Assembly (NCBI GenBank): GCA_036785325.1 | Contig: JAXIVH010000031.1 | Span: forward strand, 1,443,657-1,507,656 | Length of the DNA: 64,000 nt | Direction: 5' to 3' | Source of the DNA: Urophycis tenuis | Lineage: Eukaryota; Chordata; Actinopteri; Gadiformes; Phycidae | In this document: positions 1-12,979 of the stretch, in pieces | How the letters are laid out: every line of letters begins with the position of its first letter | How positions within the stretch are numbered: the first letter of the stretch is position 1 | Translations under genes and position numbers: made by a program | The notes under the pieces: generated by a model | What the model saw: the letters and a program-made list of their open reading frames with translations, nothing else | Told to the model about the DNA's origin: nothing | The model's database searches: none

Positions 1-859
1 ATATTGAAACGGCTTGCAGTGATTTATCACAATCACAGCTGGTGGTAAGATAGGGGCACTTGAATTGACCTTCGCCAATTCTGAGGTGCAGTCGAGGCTT
101 GTTTACTTGAGAACGCGCTGGATTGGGCAAAAACTATACGGCTGATTCCAGCAGCCGGATTGACGAGATAACTGCTGGGGATAGTGGCAGATATGAGACA
201 CTTCCGTCTCTGGAAGAGAATACAAGGTTATGTGTTTAAATAATGCCTGACCCACTACACGGCAAACAAAAGAACACATTGAGATAATGTCAGGAACGCG
301 ATCTGGTTGCAGACAGTTGTGATGACTGGAGCCACAGAGAGCTACCTTGGCGCTCATTCATTACAGCAGAGAGGGAGACAACGATTCCAGTCGCAGTTTG
401 AGTTCAAAATGACAGAATAATCGTTTCAAGTGGTCCCATTTTGTTTAATGCACTGCTGCGTGACTTCATTTCGCCATATGCTGCTTATCTGTGCATTCCT
501 TGTTGAAGTTGTTCAAATGGCTATTTCATATTTTATGTTGTGAAGCCAGCACTACCGTTTGTTTATGTTTCTTCATGTGCTGCTGGAAGTCAAACTATCC
601 ATGTGGTTTACTGTTCGATTAATGCTATGGAAATTTTAAAAATGTATATTTTATTTTGTTTTAAGTTGGCATTAGTTTTGTATTGATGCAACCAACGGCA
701 CCGTATTACACTGTTCACATCACACTGAGTTTTGCAAACCGTTTCATGCCTACTGCACATATTTCTGTTACCAGGTGTATCTGCTAGTGGGCAGCTGATG
801 CTCCACACATTACTAGCAGATATCTGGATGGCAGGGGTACAGCTGTTGCAACAAACACA
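1..859. other. No recognisable gene or repeat
   Basis: Ordinary-looking non-coding sequence. Short open frames occur on both strands but none shows a recognisable domain, and no repeat structure was seen before the TAA tract that follows. Confidence 0.5.

Positions 860-922
<63 letters not shown>
860..922. repeat. (TAA)n microsatellite
   Basis: About 20 uninterrupted TAA units, read directly. On the minus strand it translates to a poly-tyrosine frame, which is an artefact of the repeat. Confidence 0.97.
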
Positions 923-923
<1 letters not shown>

Positions 924-1389
924 ATTTAATTAATAATATGCAATAATATACAATAGTATTCATATGTATGATGATATGTAAGTATTACATATTAAAGTAA
1001 GTCTCGTTTGTAGAATGCTGAACAATATGAAACGATGCAACCATACTTGCATACTGAGTTCTTTCCACAAACAATATTGAGCATTAGACAAGCTACGTTG
1101 CATTTTGTTATCATTATTTTGGGTTGAAATCCTGGTTATCATCGGTGTATCTCGTTTCCTCTACTGCCTTCAAACAGCTTTCAACCAATTCCATTGCTTT
1201 GTCAATCTCCATCTCACGTCTCTTCTTCCAACGTTGGTAGGAGAACAGCCATATGTTTTTTTGAAGACAGAAGCACAAAGAGGAGGAGATGCAATCATTC
1301 GACACGCCGGCCACCTGCTGTGCCTGCTCACCTTCAGCCATCATCCGCCGATAAAATGCAGAGAATGGATTCACAAACAATGGTGCTTA

Positions 1390-1537
1390 CGCACATGCAC
1401 ACACGCACGCACGCACGCACGCACGCACACACGCACGCACACACACACACACACACACACACGCACGCACGCACAGGCACGCATGCACGCACGCACGCAC
1501 ACACACACACACACACATACACACACACACAGGCACG

Positions 1538-1582
<45 letters not shown>

Positions 1583-1597
1583 ACACACACAGGCACG

Positions 1598-1681
<84 letters not shown>

Positions 1682-1684
1682 TGT

Positions 1685-1716
<32 letters not shown>
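1390..1716. repeat. Compound (CA)n/(CGCA)n microsatellite
   Basis: A 327-bp tract of CA dinucleotides mixed with CGCA tetramers, ATACA and AGGCA interruptions. The 60 bases 1501-1560 are repeated exactly at 1561-1620, so part of the tract grew by duplication of a whole 60-bp block rather than by single CA steps. All long frames here (Thr-His or Cys-Val runs) are repeat artefacts. Confidence 0.97.
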
Positions 1717-2527
1717 TGTTCTCTTGGAAATGAGATAAGCTTGGAGGAAAAGCGTCCACTGAGGCCCTCTTGTTTCCTTGAGTATGTTTGCATCCGTTTT
1801 TCGTCAGGACACACACAAAAAAAAGCCACGGGGATGACATTTTTTATCAGTGCCTATCTCCGGATCAGCGCTACGAAAAACAAGCGTACCGAAACTCTCC
1901 AGCCCCCCCGCGGCTTACGTCCATTTGGTGCAAAAGGTCTTTGACGCCTCCCTCTCCTGTTGTCCTTCTGTTTCACAATGGCTCCACGCGCAGCGCGAGG
2001 TGTACTTCCAGCTCCGCGCTCCCCTTGGATCTCACTGTGCTCATTAGCAGCTGGGCTGGCATTCAGCCGGGGAGTAGCACGGGAGAGTATTCCTGCTCCT
2101 TTCTCTTTTCCCCCGTCTGTATTTGAGCTGTAAAGCACGAGCGTGACATTTTCCTTCCTCCACCGAAATGGTGAAGCTTTGAAAAACATGTCTTGTCGGT
2201 TTGGTTGCCCAGAGGGATGGAATAATATGCAGTGATTTGGAATGTTGCAGGGTGTCTCAGTGTAGGCTTGAATGCTAGTAGAGGGCTGTTATTAGTGCAG
2301 GATGAAAAACCAAAGGCAAACTAATAAGGAGAAGGTCCTGCGCTCGGCCCTTGGAGAAATCTGCATGCTGTCTTCCGTCTGATACTCTTGACTCTAAATA
2401 TTGTGGACTCATCTTTGGCTGTGATCATTTGTAAATAGAAAAAGTCACTTCTTCTTGTGTGCGATTTATATTAGCAGTGATCAAAATCCAAGGTGTTTTT
2501 GGAGCCGGTCTGAAAGCAACCGGTTGG
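1717..2527. other. Non-coding, nothing recognised
   Basis: No convincing coding exon. A run of moderately GC-rich sequence around 1880-2110 carries short frames on both strands without recognisable domains. Confidence 0.45.
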
Positions 2528-3060
2528 CTTAAGATAAAATAAGATAAGATATTCCTTTATTAATCCCCCTTAGGAGAAATTCATGTTGACCAGCAGTACA
2601 GTGGGATAAACGAGTGCAAATAAAAACCAGAGTATATATACAATAAATAGATTTACCGAATTGAGATAACATTATATGAAAGCTATTAGAATAAGATAAA
2701 ATAAAACATACTATATAGTAACTTTCCTATTGTAGGTGAACTGTGCATTGGTAGATGAATCTGACTGAAGTGTAAATATAAATATAAATGTGCAGATGTA
2801 AATGTGCAAAGTAAATGTGCAAATGTGCAGGACGTCACAAGTAATGGAAGAAAACATAAATAACGACGGCATAGGCAACAGACAGTCCTGAGGTGTGGGG
2901 TGTGGTGTTTAGTCCATTATCAGGAGGTGTTGGGGCTCACGAGACGTTGGGAGGGGGGGGGGGGGGGGGGGTTAGGTGTTGTAGAGTCTGATAGCTGATT
3001 GCATGGCTTTTTTAGTTCTTAGTTTGAGATATGGGTGGACGTATGTATGAGTCAACTGAG
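2528..3060 (-). mobile_element. LINE 3' fragment (CR1/L2-like tail), minus strand
   Basis: Read on the minus strand, the sequence ends in an AATAAAG-type signal followed by a short TCTTA-type repeat tail (plus strand 2531-2562, AAGATAAAATAAGATAAG), the usual 3' end of fish CR1/L2-like LINEs and the SINEs that borrow their tails. Upstream in element orientation (plus 2880-3060) is sequence resembling the 3' part of such elements, interrupted by a 19-bp G run at 2953-2971. No open RT frame remains. The family name is not certain; a SINE sharing the tail is possible. Confidence 0.5.
2953..2971. repeat. Poly-G run
   Basis: Nineteen consecutive G on the plus strand, inside the LINE fragment. Length is likely polymorphic or assembly-sensitive. 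Confidence 0.9.
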
Positions 3061-3583
3061 CGGTGTGTCTCGTACTCAGCCGTCTGTCAGTGTTCACTTC
3101 AGTGGATGACTTATTAAATGCTTCCTTTTTGAATGCAACCATTGGGACATCTGACCGACCGATTCTCTAACATCAATTAACTTGTGTTGGAAGCACAGAT
3201 ATAAGCCGGGCTCGGAACCTCGCCACAGAAGTCTTAAAACACTTTAAAGAATAATTCAAAACTTTTTAATTGGCTAACTTTTTTGGTCTGATGGGTCAGG
3301 CAATCCGATTAGAATAATTAATTAGAATACAATATGGGTATGAAATAAAGAAATTGTTTTATTATTTTTCCTTACAAACACTATAATAAGAATTAAACAA
3401 GCATGCTGTGTCTAATCATTCTGTGTCATTTAAACAATAATCATTTAGTATTATTTAGCAATTTTTAAAAAGAGAAAGAACAACAAAACAAAAAGCCAAA
3501 GTTGTTGGCTTTTTGTGATGTTAAATTCCCACAAATTCCATTCAAGCAATATAACTACCTTGAACAGAACACAATGCTGACTG
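3061..3583. other. Non-coding, nothing recognised
   Basis: AT-rich sequence without coding signal or visible repeat. Confidence 0.45.
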
Positions 3584-3610
3584 ACACACACACACACACA
3601 CACACACACA
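3584..3610. repeat. (AC)n microsatellite
   Basis: Thirteen AC units, read directly. Confidence 0.95.
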
Positions 3611-3900
3611 TGAACTGGTTAACACAATTATGTCAAAAGGATTGTTCATATTCAGTGCAACAAAAACAAGATGAAGTCACACAACAAACAATTCAACCTT
3701 GTGAATTCCTGAAGTCATGTCATTCTCACCTTATGACATTGACATTCGAAAGGGACACTATTATGGAAACTAGATTATGATATAAGTAAACAGGATGATG
3801 GGTGTCAATCTATTGGGTGATAAGACCTAAACATGTAAAGACACATTGATGCTCATGACTAATGCATTACTCCCATAGCTCTACATCTATTCAAGCAACA

Positions 3901-4076
<176 letters not shown>

Positions 4077-4723
4077 GCCAGACACCTGCTTAAACATCAT
4101 TGGAGCCCTAAAGCCTCTTATGAAAGCGCCGGCTCTCGCTTCGTCTAGCATGACACCTCACTGATAACATACACTTTGTTGTCCTCTGGCAGTTTTGCTG
4201 CTTTTTTGTATAAAGAAAAAAACACCTGGGCTCAACCAAACCCTGGAATCTGACATTGCTGCTCACCACCTGTTCTGCCTCAACTACATGAAAAGCAGAA
4301 GCAGCAGCACCACCACCCATCTCTGGCGCACCCCACTCCCTTTTGTTGGCCCCTCGATATTGAATACATTATTTGAGCATGGTGAAATGCCAGGTGATTC
4401 TTACTTATTATCACTTGTAATGGTGACACTCATTGTTCACATCAGCATGCATGATGAATTAATACGATCCTCTGAATAACTGGAAGCAAGGTGCGAGCCA
4501 GACTGGGTGGATAGGGGGCTATTTGGTGACTTGGAGCGGAACACAGCAGGATGTACAGCTAGCATAACAAAATAGTGTTTGCTTGTTACTTTCTGTGTAT
4601 ATCCACACAACCCTAAAGGTAGGTGTCAATATGCCAAAGGAAGGACTGCAATGGTAATGCTGTATATATGGACAGCTGTTGTATATGGTAGAAGACGGAC
4701 TGAAAAAGCTCTGTGAATGAGCT
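4077..4723. other. Non-coding, nothing recognised
   Basis: Short frames on both strands, none with recognisable protein features. Confidence 0.45.
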
Positions 4724-4737
4724 AGAGAGAGAGAGAG

Positions 4738-4788
<51 letters not shown>

Positions 4789-4817
4789 CGCCTCATGCAT
4801 CTTATACCTCCTCCCCC

Positions 4818-4865
<48 letters not shown>
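4724..4865. repeat. (GA)n-(GT)n followed by (AC)n: inverted microsatellite pair
   Basis: GA tract 4724-4740 runs straight into a GT tract 4741-4786. After a 32-bp spacer an AC tract runs 4819-4865. The GT and AC tracts are reverse complements of each other, so about 46 bases can pair as a hairpin or cruciform. Confidence 0.95.
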
Positions 4866-4866
<1 letters not shown>

Positions 4867-5182
4867 CCCTTGATTAGATTATGTGTCTGTCAACACCTCG
4901 GCCTTCTTATTGTCAGCCCAGCGGGACCCGGGCTAATCCAGTAGCAGGGGTGCCAGGGAGCATGTGGGTATAATTCCCTGCAGTCAATAGACGAGGTGGT
5001 GGGGAGCAGGAGGTGGGGGGGGGGGTGGGTGCAGGCAGGGGGGAGTGCACGTGTCATCCTTCCCCTGTTAATCCCCTGAACGACCCAGCGCACGTCACCA
5101 GGGCAGTGTTTGTTAGGTCTCTGGTTCCCCGACCGCACCCCCAGTAAAGCTCTCTGTAATGAGTCCACGTCCTTATGAGAAA

Positions 5183-5242
5183 CACACACACTGACACAGA
5201 AAAAACACACACATGCACATGGGTACACACACACACACACAA

Positions 5243-5318
<76 letters not shown>

Positions 5319-5344
5319 ACACACACACACACACACACAAACAA

Positions 5345-5392
<48 letters not shown>

Positions 5393-5397
5393 ACACA
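5183..5397. repeat. (CA)n microsatellite with AATC and AGAC interruptions
   Basis: Main CA tract 5225-5397, broken by AATC at several places, preceded by shorter CA runs from 5183. Confidence 0.96.
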
Positions 5398-8300
5398 AAG
5401 AAATCCCTATTTGCCATTACTCTATTTACCATTTATTCTGAGAAAACATCAATAACTACTGTTTACTAGTATCTAAATAACAATTACAATAGCACTGACG
5501 AAAGAAAGACTGACTAATCTTACGTAGCACTCAAGAGTTACATTATTGGGGAATTGCAATTTCTTGGGTCATGTCTGCAAGAAGAACACTTTCAAAAATC
5601 ACTCCACAGTAATGGTCACGTAACAGGAATGGGGGTCACATGACAGAAATGGTCACATGGCAGTGATGATTATTCTGAATTGTAGCCTCAGTGTCATGAT
5701 AGATATCACATTGCCAGTAGCACTTTTCACACATCAACATTGTTTATCCTCTGTGTGCCCAAGATTAGGAATTATGTCGCTCTTTTCATATTTTGCTGTA
5801 ATATAATGGAATTCTATAGCTTTTTTATATTTCTGACTTCAAAGGAGAATTGAGATTCATGGATTCATGAATTCTGATCCCGTATTGAAGTAGCGCTGGC
5901 AGTTAATCAGTGTCCCAAATGAAAGCCTTGAGTGGTTTTGTTTGGAGAATGACTAATGCGTCCTCTAACGAGTCCTTCCCTGGCCGACTGCCTGCCTTGA
6001 TGAAAGGTCAAGCTTGGCGTTGCAGGCGCTGACCCAGGCAGCGCTACCTTTTGTTCCAGCCTGATTCAAAGAAACACAAACAAAATATGTTTTCATAGAC
6101 AGAACAACAACATCACCAGAGCTGCTCATCAGGCAGCGCTCTGATATGAGATCGGAGGAGACGCCTTCAGGAGACAACAAGATGCAGCCCAGCTGGCCCC
6201 TGTGTCTCAGGCTATCGGCTGGCCGACTGGGACTGACAAGCTGTTCAACAATGATAGCTATTCTCATTTCAGATGCTATCAAATGCATGTTCGGGTTGAA
6301 ACCATTATTGTAAAAGAAAGTATACGAAAGTTTCAGTCTGAATTCGGTGTTTAAGTTTTTGCTCAGTGCAACATTTTGAATACCTAACCTGAATAAAAGA
6401 AACACACAATTATCATAATATTCATAATATGTTGACATATTCAGCAGGTCCATGTAAATACCCCTACCTTTCTTAATTTATGTTTTGCCTTTTCTAATAA
6501 GCTGAAATGGTTAAGAGCAAACATTTGTGTGCTTATGAGAGATAAACACAGAGAGCGGGAGAGAGGAACACTGTGACACAGTTTTTAATTAGCACACACT
6601 TTATTGAACTAACTCACAAACTAACATATGCAAGTAATGTTGCATACGTGAGATTATGCTAAATGTCTTATTTATTGTAGTATTTCATATTTGTTCAAAT
6701 GTATTTCCTGAAGTAAGAATCCCCACCCCTGAATAAATTGATGTGCAAATATTTAAAAGCTTAGCCAGATCATTTTGAATAGTGCATAAAAGTTCCTAAG
6801 GGTTGAAGCAGATACCAAACCACTATGTGGTTATCTTAAATCCTAATGACCTTAATGATCTCAAATCTTCATAATTTACCCAAGATCATTTTCACTCCTA
6901 GTCTCATATACAGAGACTCAGTAAGGAGCAGAGCATCTTGTCATATAGTTTAACACGGATGTTACACAAAATATATTTTTTTATATTTTCTGTTACAAGC
7001 TGAAAAAAATGGCTATCAAAACCATTTGGCGGCGATGTTTGAAGACACAGCAGCTTTTTAATCATCCTGCGCTGCAACGTGCCAACAGCTCTACGGAAGG
7101 CCGCAGGTGCCCACTCGCCTCCTAACACCAGGCAGCATTTAAGGAAATATCTTGAGGCCCAAAAATAAAAACATGTCAAACTGCAGTCAAATGCTGGGCA
7201 ACGGTTCACTATCAGACGACTCTGCTGCTACTGCTGGAATAATAAACCTCCCAGTCTGCAAGTAGCTTGGAAGCTGGGAGATGAATTAACATCTATTCCA
7301 GTAACACAAATGACAGAAAGGATATGAATTATGCCTGTCAAATGAGAAGCACACACACGCACACACAAACACACAGCGTCATACTTACTCCCATTATATT
7401 TGTCAAGGATAATAATACTAACAATATTTAATAATAACATAACAATAATTGGGGAAAAGGTAATCTTAATAACTGAATGGATTTACATGAAGTAGTCATA
7501 TACACACAGATAATCAAATATATGCAAATAATATCACCGCAATTATGATGAGGCCTTTTTAGCAAGAAAGTTGTATGCAGCTGTCTTATGTCTCACTCAG
7601 TCTCAAACGTAAGAGCAGGATTATTGAAGACGTGTGTAGCAGGTGGACTGTTAAACATGAATGCATGCTGTGGGCCAGGTTCTTCTATCAGTTTATTAAT
7701 GATGGTTTTGTTGACAAGTGCGGAAAAGAGATGTTGACGCTGTTTAGCGACTGTTTGGATTGATGAAGAAGAATCTGTTGTCACTCAGCTCAACGCGTGC
7801 ATGTGACAGATGATGGCAAATCGACAGATGCATGCCTGCGAGTCAGTCATTCTGCCTGATCACACTGTGCTCCACGGTGTCTTTGTTAACTGTCAACAGT
7901 GCAACTGTGTCATTGACTTGACAGCACGAGGTGTTATGTAATGTAGCGGAGACCTTCTTTATAGACACTGTGACATTTACAGGGCATACTACCAAGTGAA
8001 ACAGTGGGGGGGGAGCTTCGGATTTGATTATGCTAGGGTGAACAAACACGCTTGCAGGCGATAGATTGTGGGAAGAGGAAAAATAATATGCTAAACATAC
8101 AAACATTATAGAACTAAATACATTCAGCTCCAAAGCAAGTTATGTTTAATGGATCGTTATCAAAAAACCCACATAAAAACATGTGTCTTGCATTCATTGC
8201 TTATTATGTGAATCTCATGTTACATGATATTTAAGAAAATATCACCGGGAATGAGCTGCTGACAACTTCAAAAGTCAATTGTCATTTCACAGAGATTTCT

Positions 8301-9815
8301 TGTGTCGTGTGTCCTTTGGACATAGTATGCCTTCATCTGGAGGGCAATTCTGCAGAAAGTCTTTGTTGGCCATCAAACAACAAGACTGGGTATGTTGTGG
8401 CCTGAACACTGGGAAACAGATGAAAACACATCTACACAACAGTCAGCACACTTAGATGGAAGCCTTCATGGAGGGCACGCAACGCAAGGACAAACATTGT
8501 TTGAGTTTTTTGCCATTGCCAGTTAATGCAATTCTCCAGCAAAGTCTTGCTTGTTGTTTGTTTCTTTAGCAGCCACATCTATGACAAATACATTGACAAA
8601 TCTATGTTTGTTTGAAAGGATGATGATGATAATTAAATTGTTAAGTCCAATGTGCGCCCCAAACTAGGATATAGTGCCAACCAGCATCACAGACTCAAAA
8701 ACAAAAAAATGGCTGGTCGATTCATCAGGGTGCTTCTTCATGGATAAAACTGCACCTAATAAATAATCCAGGGGGGTATAGAAAAACAGGAGTACTATTG
8801 TCAAAGGGTTAGAGACAAAACAACCCTTAACGGACCAATTTGACAAGGGTGATGATGATCTGTATGGTATCCGTCTAACAAATATCACGTTAATATCAAA
8901 ATTTGGATAAGAGATAAGCTCAAATCTGGGTGAATGGAACATTGCACTTTCTTTAATTTATTTATTTTTTCGACCAATCATGTTGCTGGAGGTGGGGCAA
9001 ACACCAACTCAGCCAGCAGTAGTTTATTTTTTTTAAAGTATCTGGAAAGATTTCTAATCCACATCACAGCCCGGCCCCTTTAGAAATACACTTATTAAAC
9101 CCCCTCCTGAAAACTTCATCCACTCATGTCGATGTCTCTGTAACAAAACAGGAAACAAGCGTAACCCCTGCAGATCCTGATTCATGGCCCAGACTCTGTC
9201 CCTCCCATCAGAGTTGTCCATTGGGTAAATATTTGCGGCAAAATACGATTCTCAATGAGCATTGTGTTGAACAAAAGAGAGGGCTACCACGGTGGGCGAC
9301 TGGAGGGAGTAACTTCCCTTCTCACAACTGAACATGCTGCACATGCTGTCACTTCTATTCTACACATGGAAATATTGAGCAGTAAATAATCACAAGTGTC
9401 AATAAAGCTCAGGGTTCCAGTACACTGCTCCTGAAAATACAGCAAGATCAGGTGTCAATCAAGGCCTTACAAGAGGCTTCTGAGTGTGCGGTGGTGGCAA
9501 GAGAGGGGCATGCAGAGGATGGGGAGTCAAAGGAAGATGCAGGGGAAAGGCAGAGGTGTGTGAATATTTAAATTGAGACCCAGGCCACCTTCCCATACCA
9601 CTTAGTGAACCAGCCCAAGTACTGGTCGAAGAGTTCAGCCTCAGCTGAACCAGACCACCGTGGTGTCAAAAATACAGATGTTAAGGGAGGAGAACAGGTA
9701 TTACAGTACACTACAGGTCACATCGGCACTACGGCAACTGTAGTCTTGTATCCCTGCAAACCTCTCACACAGTACTGCAGAATTCCAATGCTGCCCCACT
9801 CTGGTGGCAGAGGAT
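5398..9815. other. 4.4 kb non-coding, nothing recognised
   Basis: AT-rich sequence with scattered short frames (up to 162 codons at 5965-6453 minus) that show no domain, signal peptide or repeat protein pattern. I see no RNA gene. Conserved non-coding elements could exist here but cannot be recognised from one sequence. Confidence 0.4.
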
Positions 9816-10740
9816 GAGGACACCTGAGCAGGAGAGGGCGATGGTAAGAGCAGACAATGTCCTGAGATTGTTGAGAGAATTGCAGTGTTAAATGATGGTG
9901 ACACAATGATATATAGAGGTTAGGCCAGGCAGTAATGTTGTGTGTCAATGACACTCATGACATACACACACACACACAACATGACAATCCTGACTGTCAC
10001 AGTATGTGAGTGTCTTTTCAATAAATATGAGTTTATGGCTTTACAGAATGTTACACGAAGTGTAACAGCACACATAATGTTGCGCTTAACATTGTTGTTT
10101 TCCATGGCTTCCTGTACTATTTTGGTTTGATGTGAACTCCTCTATATTTTGGAGAGGGCGATGGAGCCAGATGCAAATGCACCCCACACACATTTGTGTA
10201 TGTAGACGAGGCAGGATTCAACCAGAACAAAGTTAGATGGCGTGGTAGGAACATAATAGGTCACTGAGACACAGGCAGGCCAGACTGAGGGTAACATAAC
10301 AGTGTGTGCCGCAACCTCTGACCTCTGACCATGGTGTAATCCACAGTGTTCCCACCATTGGACCCGACAGCACAGCCTGGAATGTTGATTTTGTTGGAGG
10401 CCTCGACAAATGAGCTCATCCTTGAGAATGAGAGGTAGTGGTGAGGCTGACTCATCACATGATGTGGTCATCTGGGACAATGTCAGTTATCAGATACCCT
10501 TTCTTGTCAGGGAATGGTTGGCTTCCTGATACAGAATGCTGATGGCGTTCCTGCCACCCTATTCAGCCTTCCGTCAATCCATTTGAGGAATTATTTTCAG
10601 AATGGAGGTGGAAGGTGTACATTCTCCAGCCCCATAAACAGTTAGCTCTACAAGGTTGACTATTGGACTGCTGAGGGTGGTTGCAGCATGCCAGAAGGTT
10701 CATCCTCAGGTTCCATTTGAGGGAAATGCTGGACATCAGG
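9816..10740 (+). pseudogene. Decayed IS630/Tc1-like transposase (DDE type)
   Basis: A broken transposase read in mixed plus-strand frames. The clearest parts are the first catalytic Asp block at 10193-10264 (FVYVDEAGFNQNK, then RWRGRNIIG; Asp codon 10205-10207), the second Asp block near 10464-10484 (VVIWDNVS; Asp 10476-10478) and the Glu block at 10576-10640 (NPFEELFSEWRWKVY; Glu 10585-10587). These match the order and spacing of an IS630/Tc1/mariner-superfamily DDE transposase of the type found in fish genomes. A helix-turn-helix-like N-terminal remnant may begin near 9816 (EQERAMVRADNVLRLLREL). Stops and frameshifts separate the blocks, including one just before the first Asp block, so it cannot encode an enzyme. 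I did not find its terminal inverted repeats. The plus-strand LINE fragment begins just after it. Confidence 0.7.
9957..9979. repeat. Short (CA)n
   Basis: About nine CA units inside the transposase remnant, probably a later expansion. Confidence 0.85.
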
Positions 10741-10749
10741 TGATGTTTG

Positions 10750-11052
10750 AGGTTAACTGTTGGTTAACCGTTAGTTAACCGTTTACTACCTTGACGATCA
10801 ATACCTCCACCTGCACTGTTTACTGTCACTTTAATAACTACCGTTTATTACCCTCACTTTAATAACTACCGCCACTTTTCATGTTGTTCAATTTTGCACT
10901 CTGCACCTTATTCTGCATTTCAACCTGCACCTTTATCGCTCATTTGCACTTCTGGTTAGAACGCCAACTGCATTTCGTTGTCCCTGTACTTGTACTCTGC
11001 ACAATGACAATAAAGTTGAATCTAATCTAATCTAATCTAATCTAATCTAATG
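10750..11052 (+). mobile_element. LINE 3' end with (TCTAA)n tail, plus strand
   Basis: The 3' end of a non-LTR element: after a TGACAATAAAG signal at about 11006-11016 comes a five-base tandem tail of TCTAA units to 11050. The body is closely similar to the reverse complement of 33864-34120, so these are two copies of one family in opposite orientation. This copy has an extra near-duplicate of the segment containing AATAACTACCG. The tail style suggests a CR1/L2-like LINE or a SINE using its tail; no coding part is present. Confidence 0.65.
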
Positions 11053-12587
11053 TTTCTGAGGTGCTGTGGCCTTACAGGGAGGAGAGACTGGACGCCCAAT
11101 GAGAGCATAATAACTGTTGTGATTATACTCTGATGAACACGTTTTTTGGTGTATTTGAGGTAACAGGAAATCTTTTACATTGACAACAACATTATGTGCA
11201 CTGTCTGTCTTCAGTCTTGATGCATATTTTGAGTGTCAGGGTTTAACCGATGTTCTAAAGGTACTATACATTTGGTGACACATTTGTTGGAGCGATTGAG
11301 GGACTTTTTATGCATGTGGTTGACATTTTGAGTGATATAGGTGTTATAGGATATTTTGCGATGGGTGGTATATTGTTAGGATACATTGGCATTTGCAGTT
11401 TTGAGAATTAGGTAAAACATTTTGGAAACTGAGAAAAACAAAACAAAAAATAGAGGTCATTATCACTGCTAGCAGTTCACTTGAAGAAAAGTGTCACCAA
11501 TTATATTTGGTAGAATCTATAAAAGACAAAAGACAAAAAAGACACCTCTTAAACTTAGTATCAGTGACGACTGTTACTGTGGCCATCCCATGGTTGGGTT
11601 AGTTTGGTATTTTTGTTCAGTTAATGGAAGGAATATAAATGTGAATTTGTGAATTTTAGTAGCAGCCGTATGTGTGGGAAGCTGTTGCTGGTTTTGTGAA
11701 TTGTTCTGCCCAAAACTATCCTTTAAGAAATTCAAGGTGATCTTTCTGTTGAGAAATATATTAGTTTATTGTGTCACACAATGTTAGACAAGAAGTACTC
11801 CTGGCAGATGTAAGCGAGGCAGTTAATAAATGGTCTAGTTAATAAATGAAAAAGTACTGAAGGAAAGTTGCTTGAGGCCACCGTCGATAGCAACAGCAAT
11901 TAAATGATGGAGAAATAACCAGGGAAGCATTTTTATAAATAATGAAAAACAATGAGAGTAAATGGAAATCATACTTATTTGTGATTCATTTGGGGTTTGA
12001 ATGAAGTGGGCGACAAACCAAAAATGCAATATCCAGCGATGTAGGACATGAGATGAGTCCTATTCCAGGGCTCTATCTCTTGCATTGTGGGGACAGTGTG
12101 TGCTACATTTACAAACAGAAACCCAGGCTTCTTGATTGTGGTTTTATTGGTGAACGTTCCATCAACTCTCACGCACAGATGCTCTGCTGGATGACCTTTC
12201 ATGCACGCGTTGGTCAATACAGGGATGAGACCAAAAAGCAGAGAGCCCACTGCTTCTGTCTGTTTGTTCTGCCTGTTTGTGTTTTTTCAAAGTCCTTGAA
12301 TCGATGCGATTCTCTCAGGGTTTGTTGTTCTCCCTGTGTGTTTGTGTCGTACAACGCTAACTATGTGCTGTATTCCAGGCATCAGCTCAAGTCACACAGA
12401 GCAAATGTTGCAAGATGCAAATGAACAACAATTAAACACATATACTGTATATATGTGTATATATATTCTTTATATTTAGATTCAAGAGATCTGTATTAAT
12501 GGTTGCTCAAGGGGGATACAAAGAAGACTGAAATGAATTTGAGTTGAAAACCATGACACACAAGTAGTCCAAAATCAAAAGAAAAAT
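11053..12587. other. Non-coding, nothing recognised
   Basis: AT-rich sequence; no coding exon or repeat boundary was recognised before the hAT-like element. Confidence 0.4.
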
Positions 12588-12979
12588 GCCACAGTTAGGG
12601 TTGCAAAATTCCGGGAATGTAAGGGAATAAACAGGAATAAACTGAAATAAATTGATAAATTGAAGGAAATAAAATAAATTGAAGGTTGGCTCTTCATAGG
12701 GAACTTAAGTATTTGCACTCCGCCTACAGGCACTGTGCAAGCACTGTGTTCTAGAAGACTGGACCACAGTTTTGAGCCCAATGACAAAGACTATTGAAGG
12801 CACACATTTGAGCCTGTGGACAATACAAAGTAAGTTTTGATGACATTATGGCATTTCACACCAGCTTCCAATATGATATATTTCCAAAATTCCCCAGCTT
12901 AACTTCCCATGGAAATTAACCGGAAATTTACCGGGAATTTACCGGAAATTTTCCGCCCCTTTGCAACCCTAGCCACAGT
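12588..12979. mobile_element. hAT-like MITE with 8-bp target duplication
   Basis: A 376-bp non-autonomous element at 12596-12971. Its ends are perfect 12-bp terminal inverted repeats (TAGGGTTGCAAA at 12596-12607 and its complement at 12960-12971), and it is flanked by the 8-bp direct repeat GCCACAGT at 12588-12595 and 12972-12979. An 8-bp target duplication is the hallmark of the hAT superfamily. Subterminal CCGG(A/G)AAT motifs occur on both sides, clustered at 12920-12955. No transposase is encoded; it would have moved using an autonomous relative. Confidence 0.85.

Noticed and set aside
1105..1944. Long frames made of Thr-His or Cys-Val repeats
   Set aside because: They are translations of CA/GT microsatellites in all frames; the same applies to the frames around 3.9, 5.2, 13.2, 15.6, 18.8, 19.3, 23.4, 24.8, 26.6, 28.7 and 59.1 kb.
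5965..6453. 162-codon minus-strand frame
   Set aside because: Ordinary composition but no motif, signal peptide or membrane pattern; expected by chance in a window this size.
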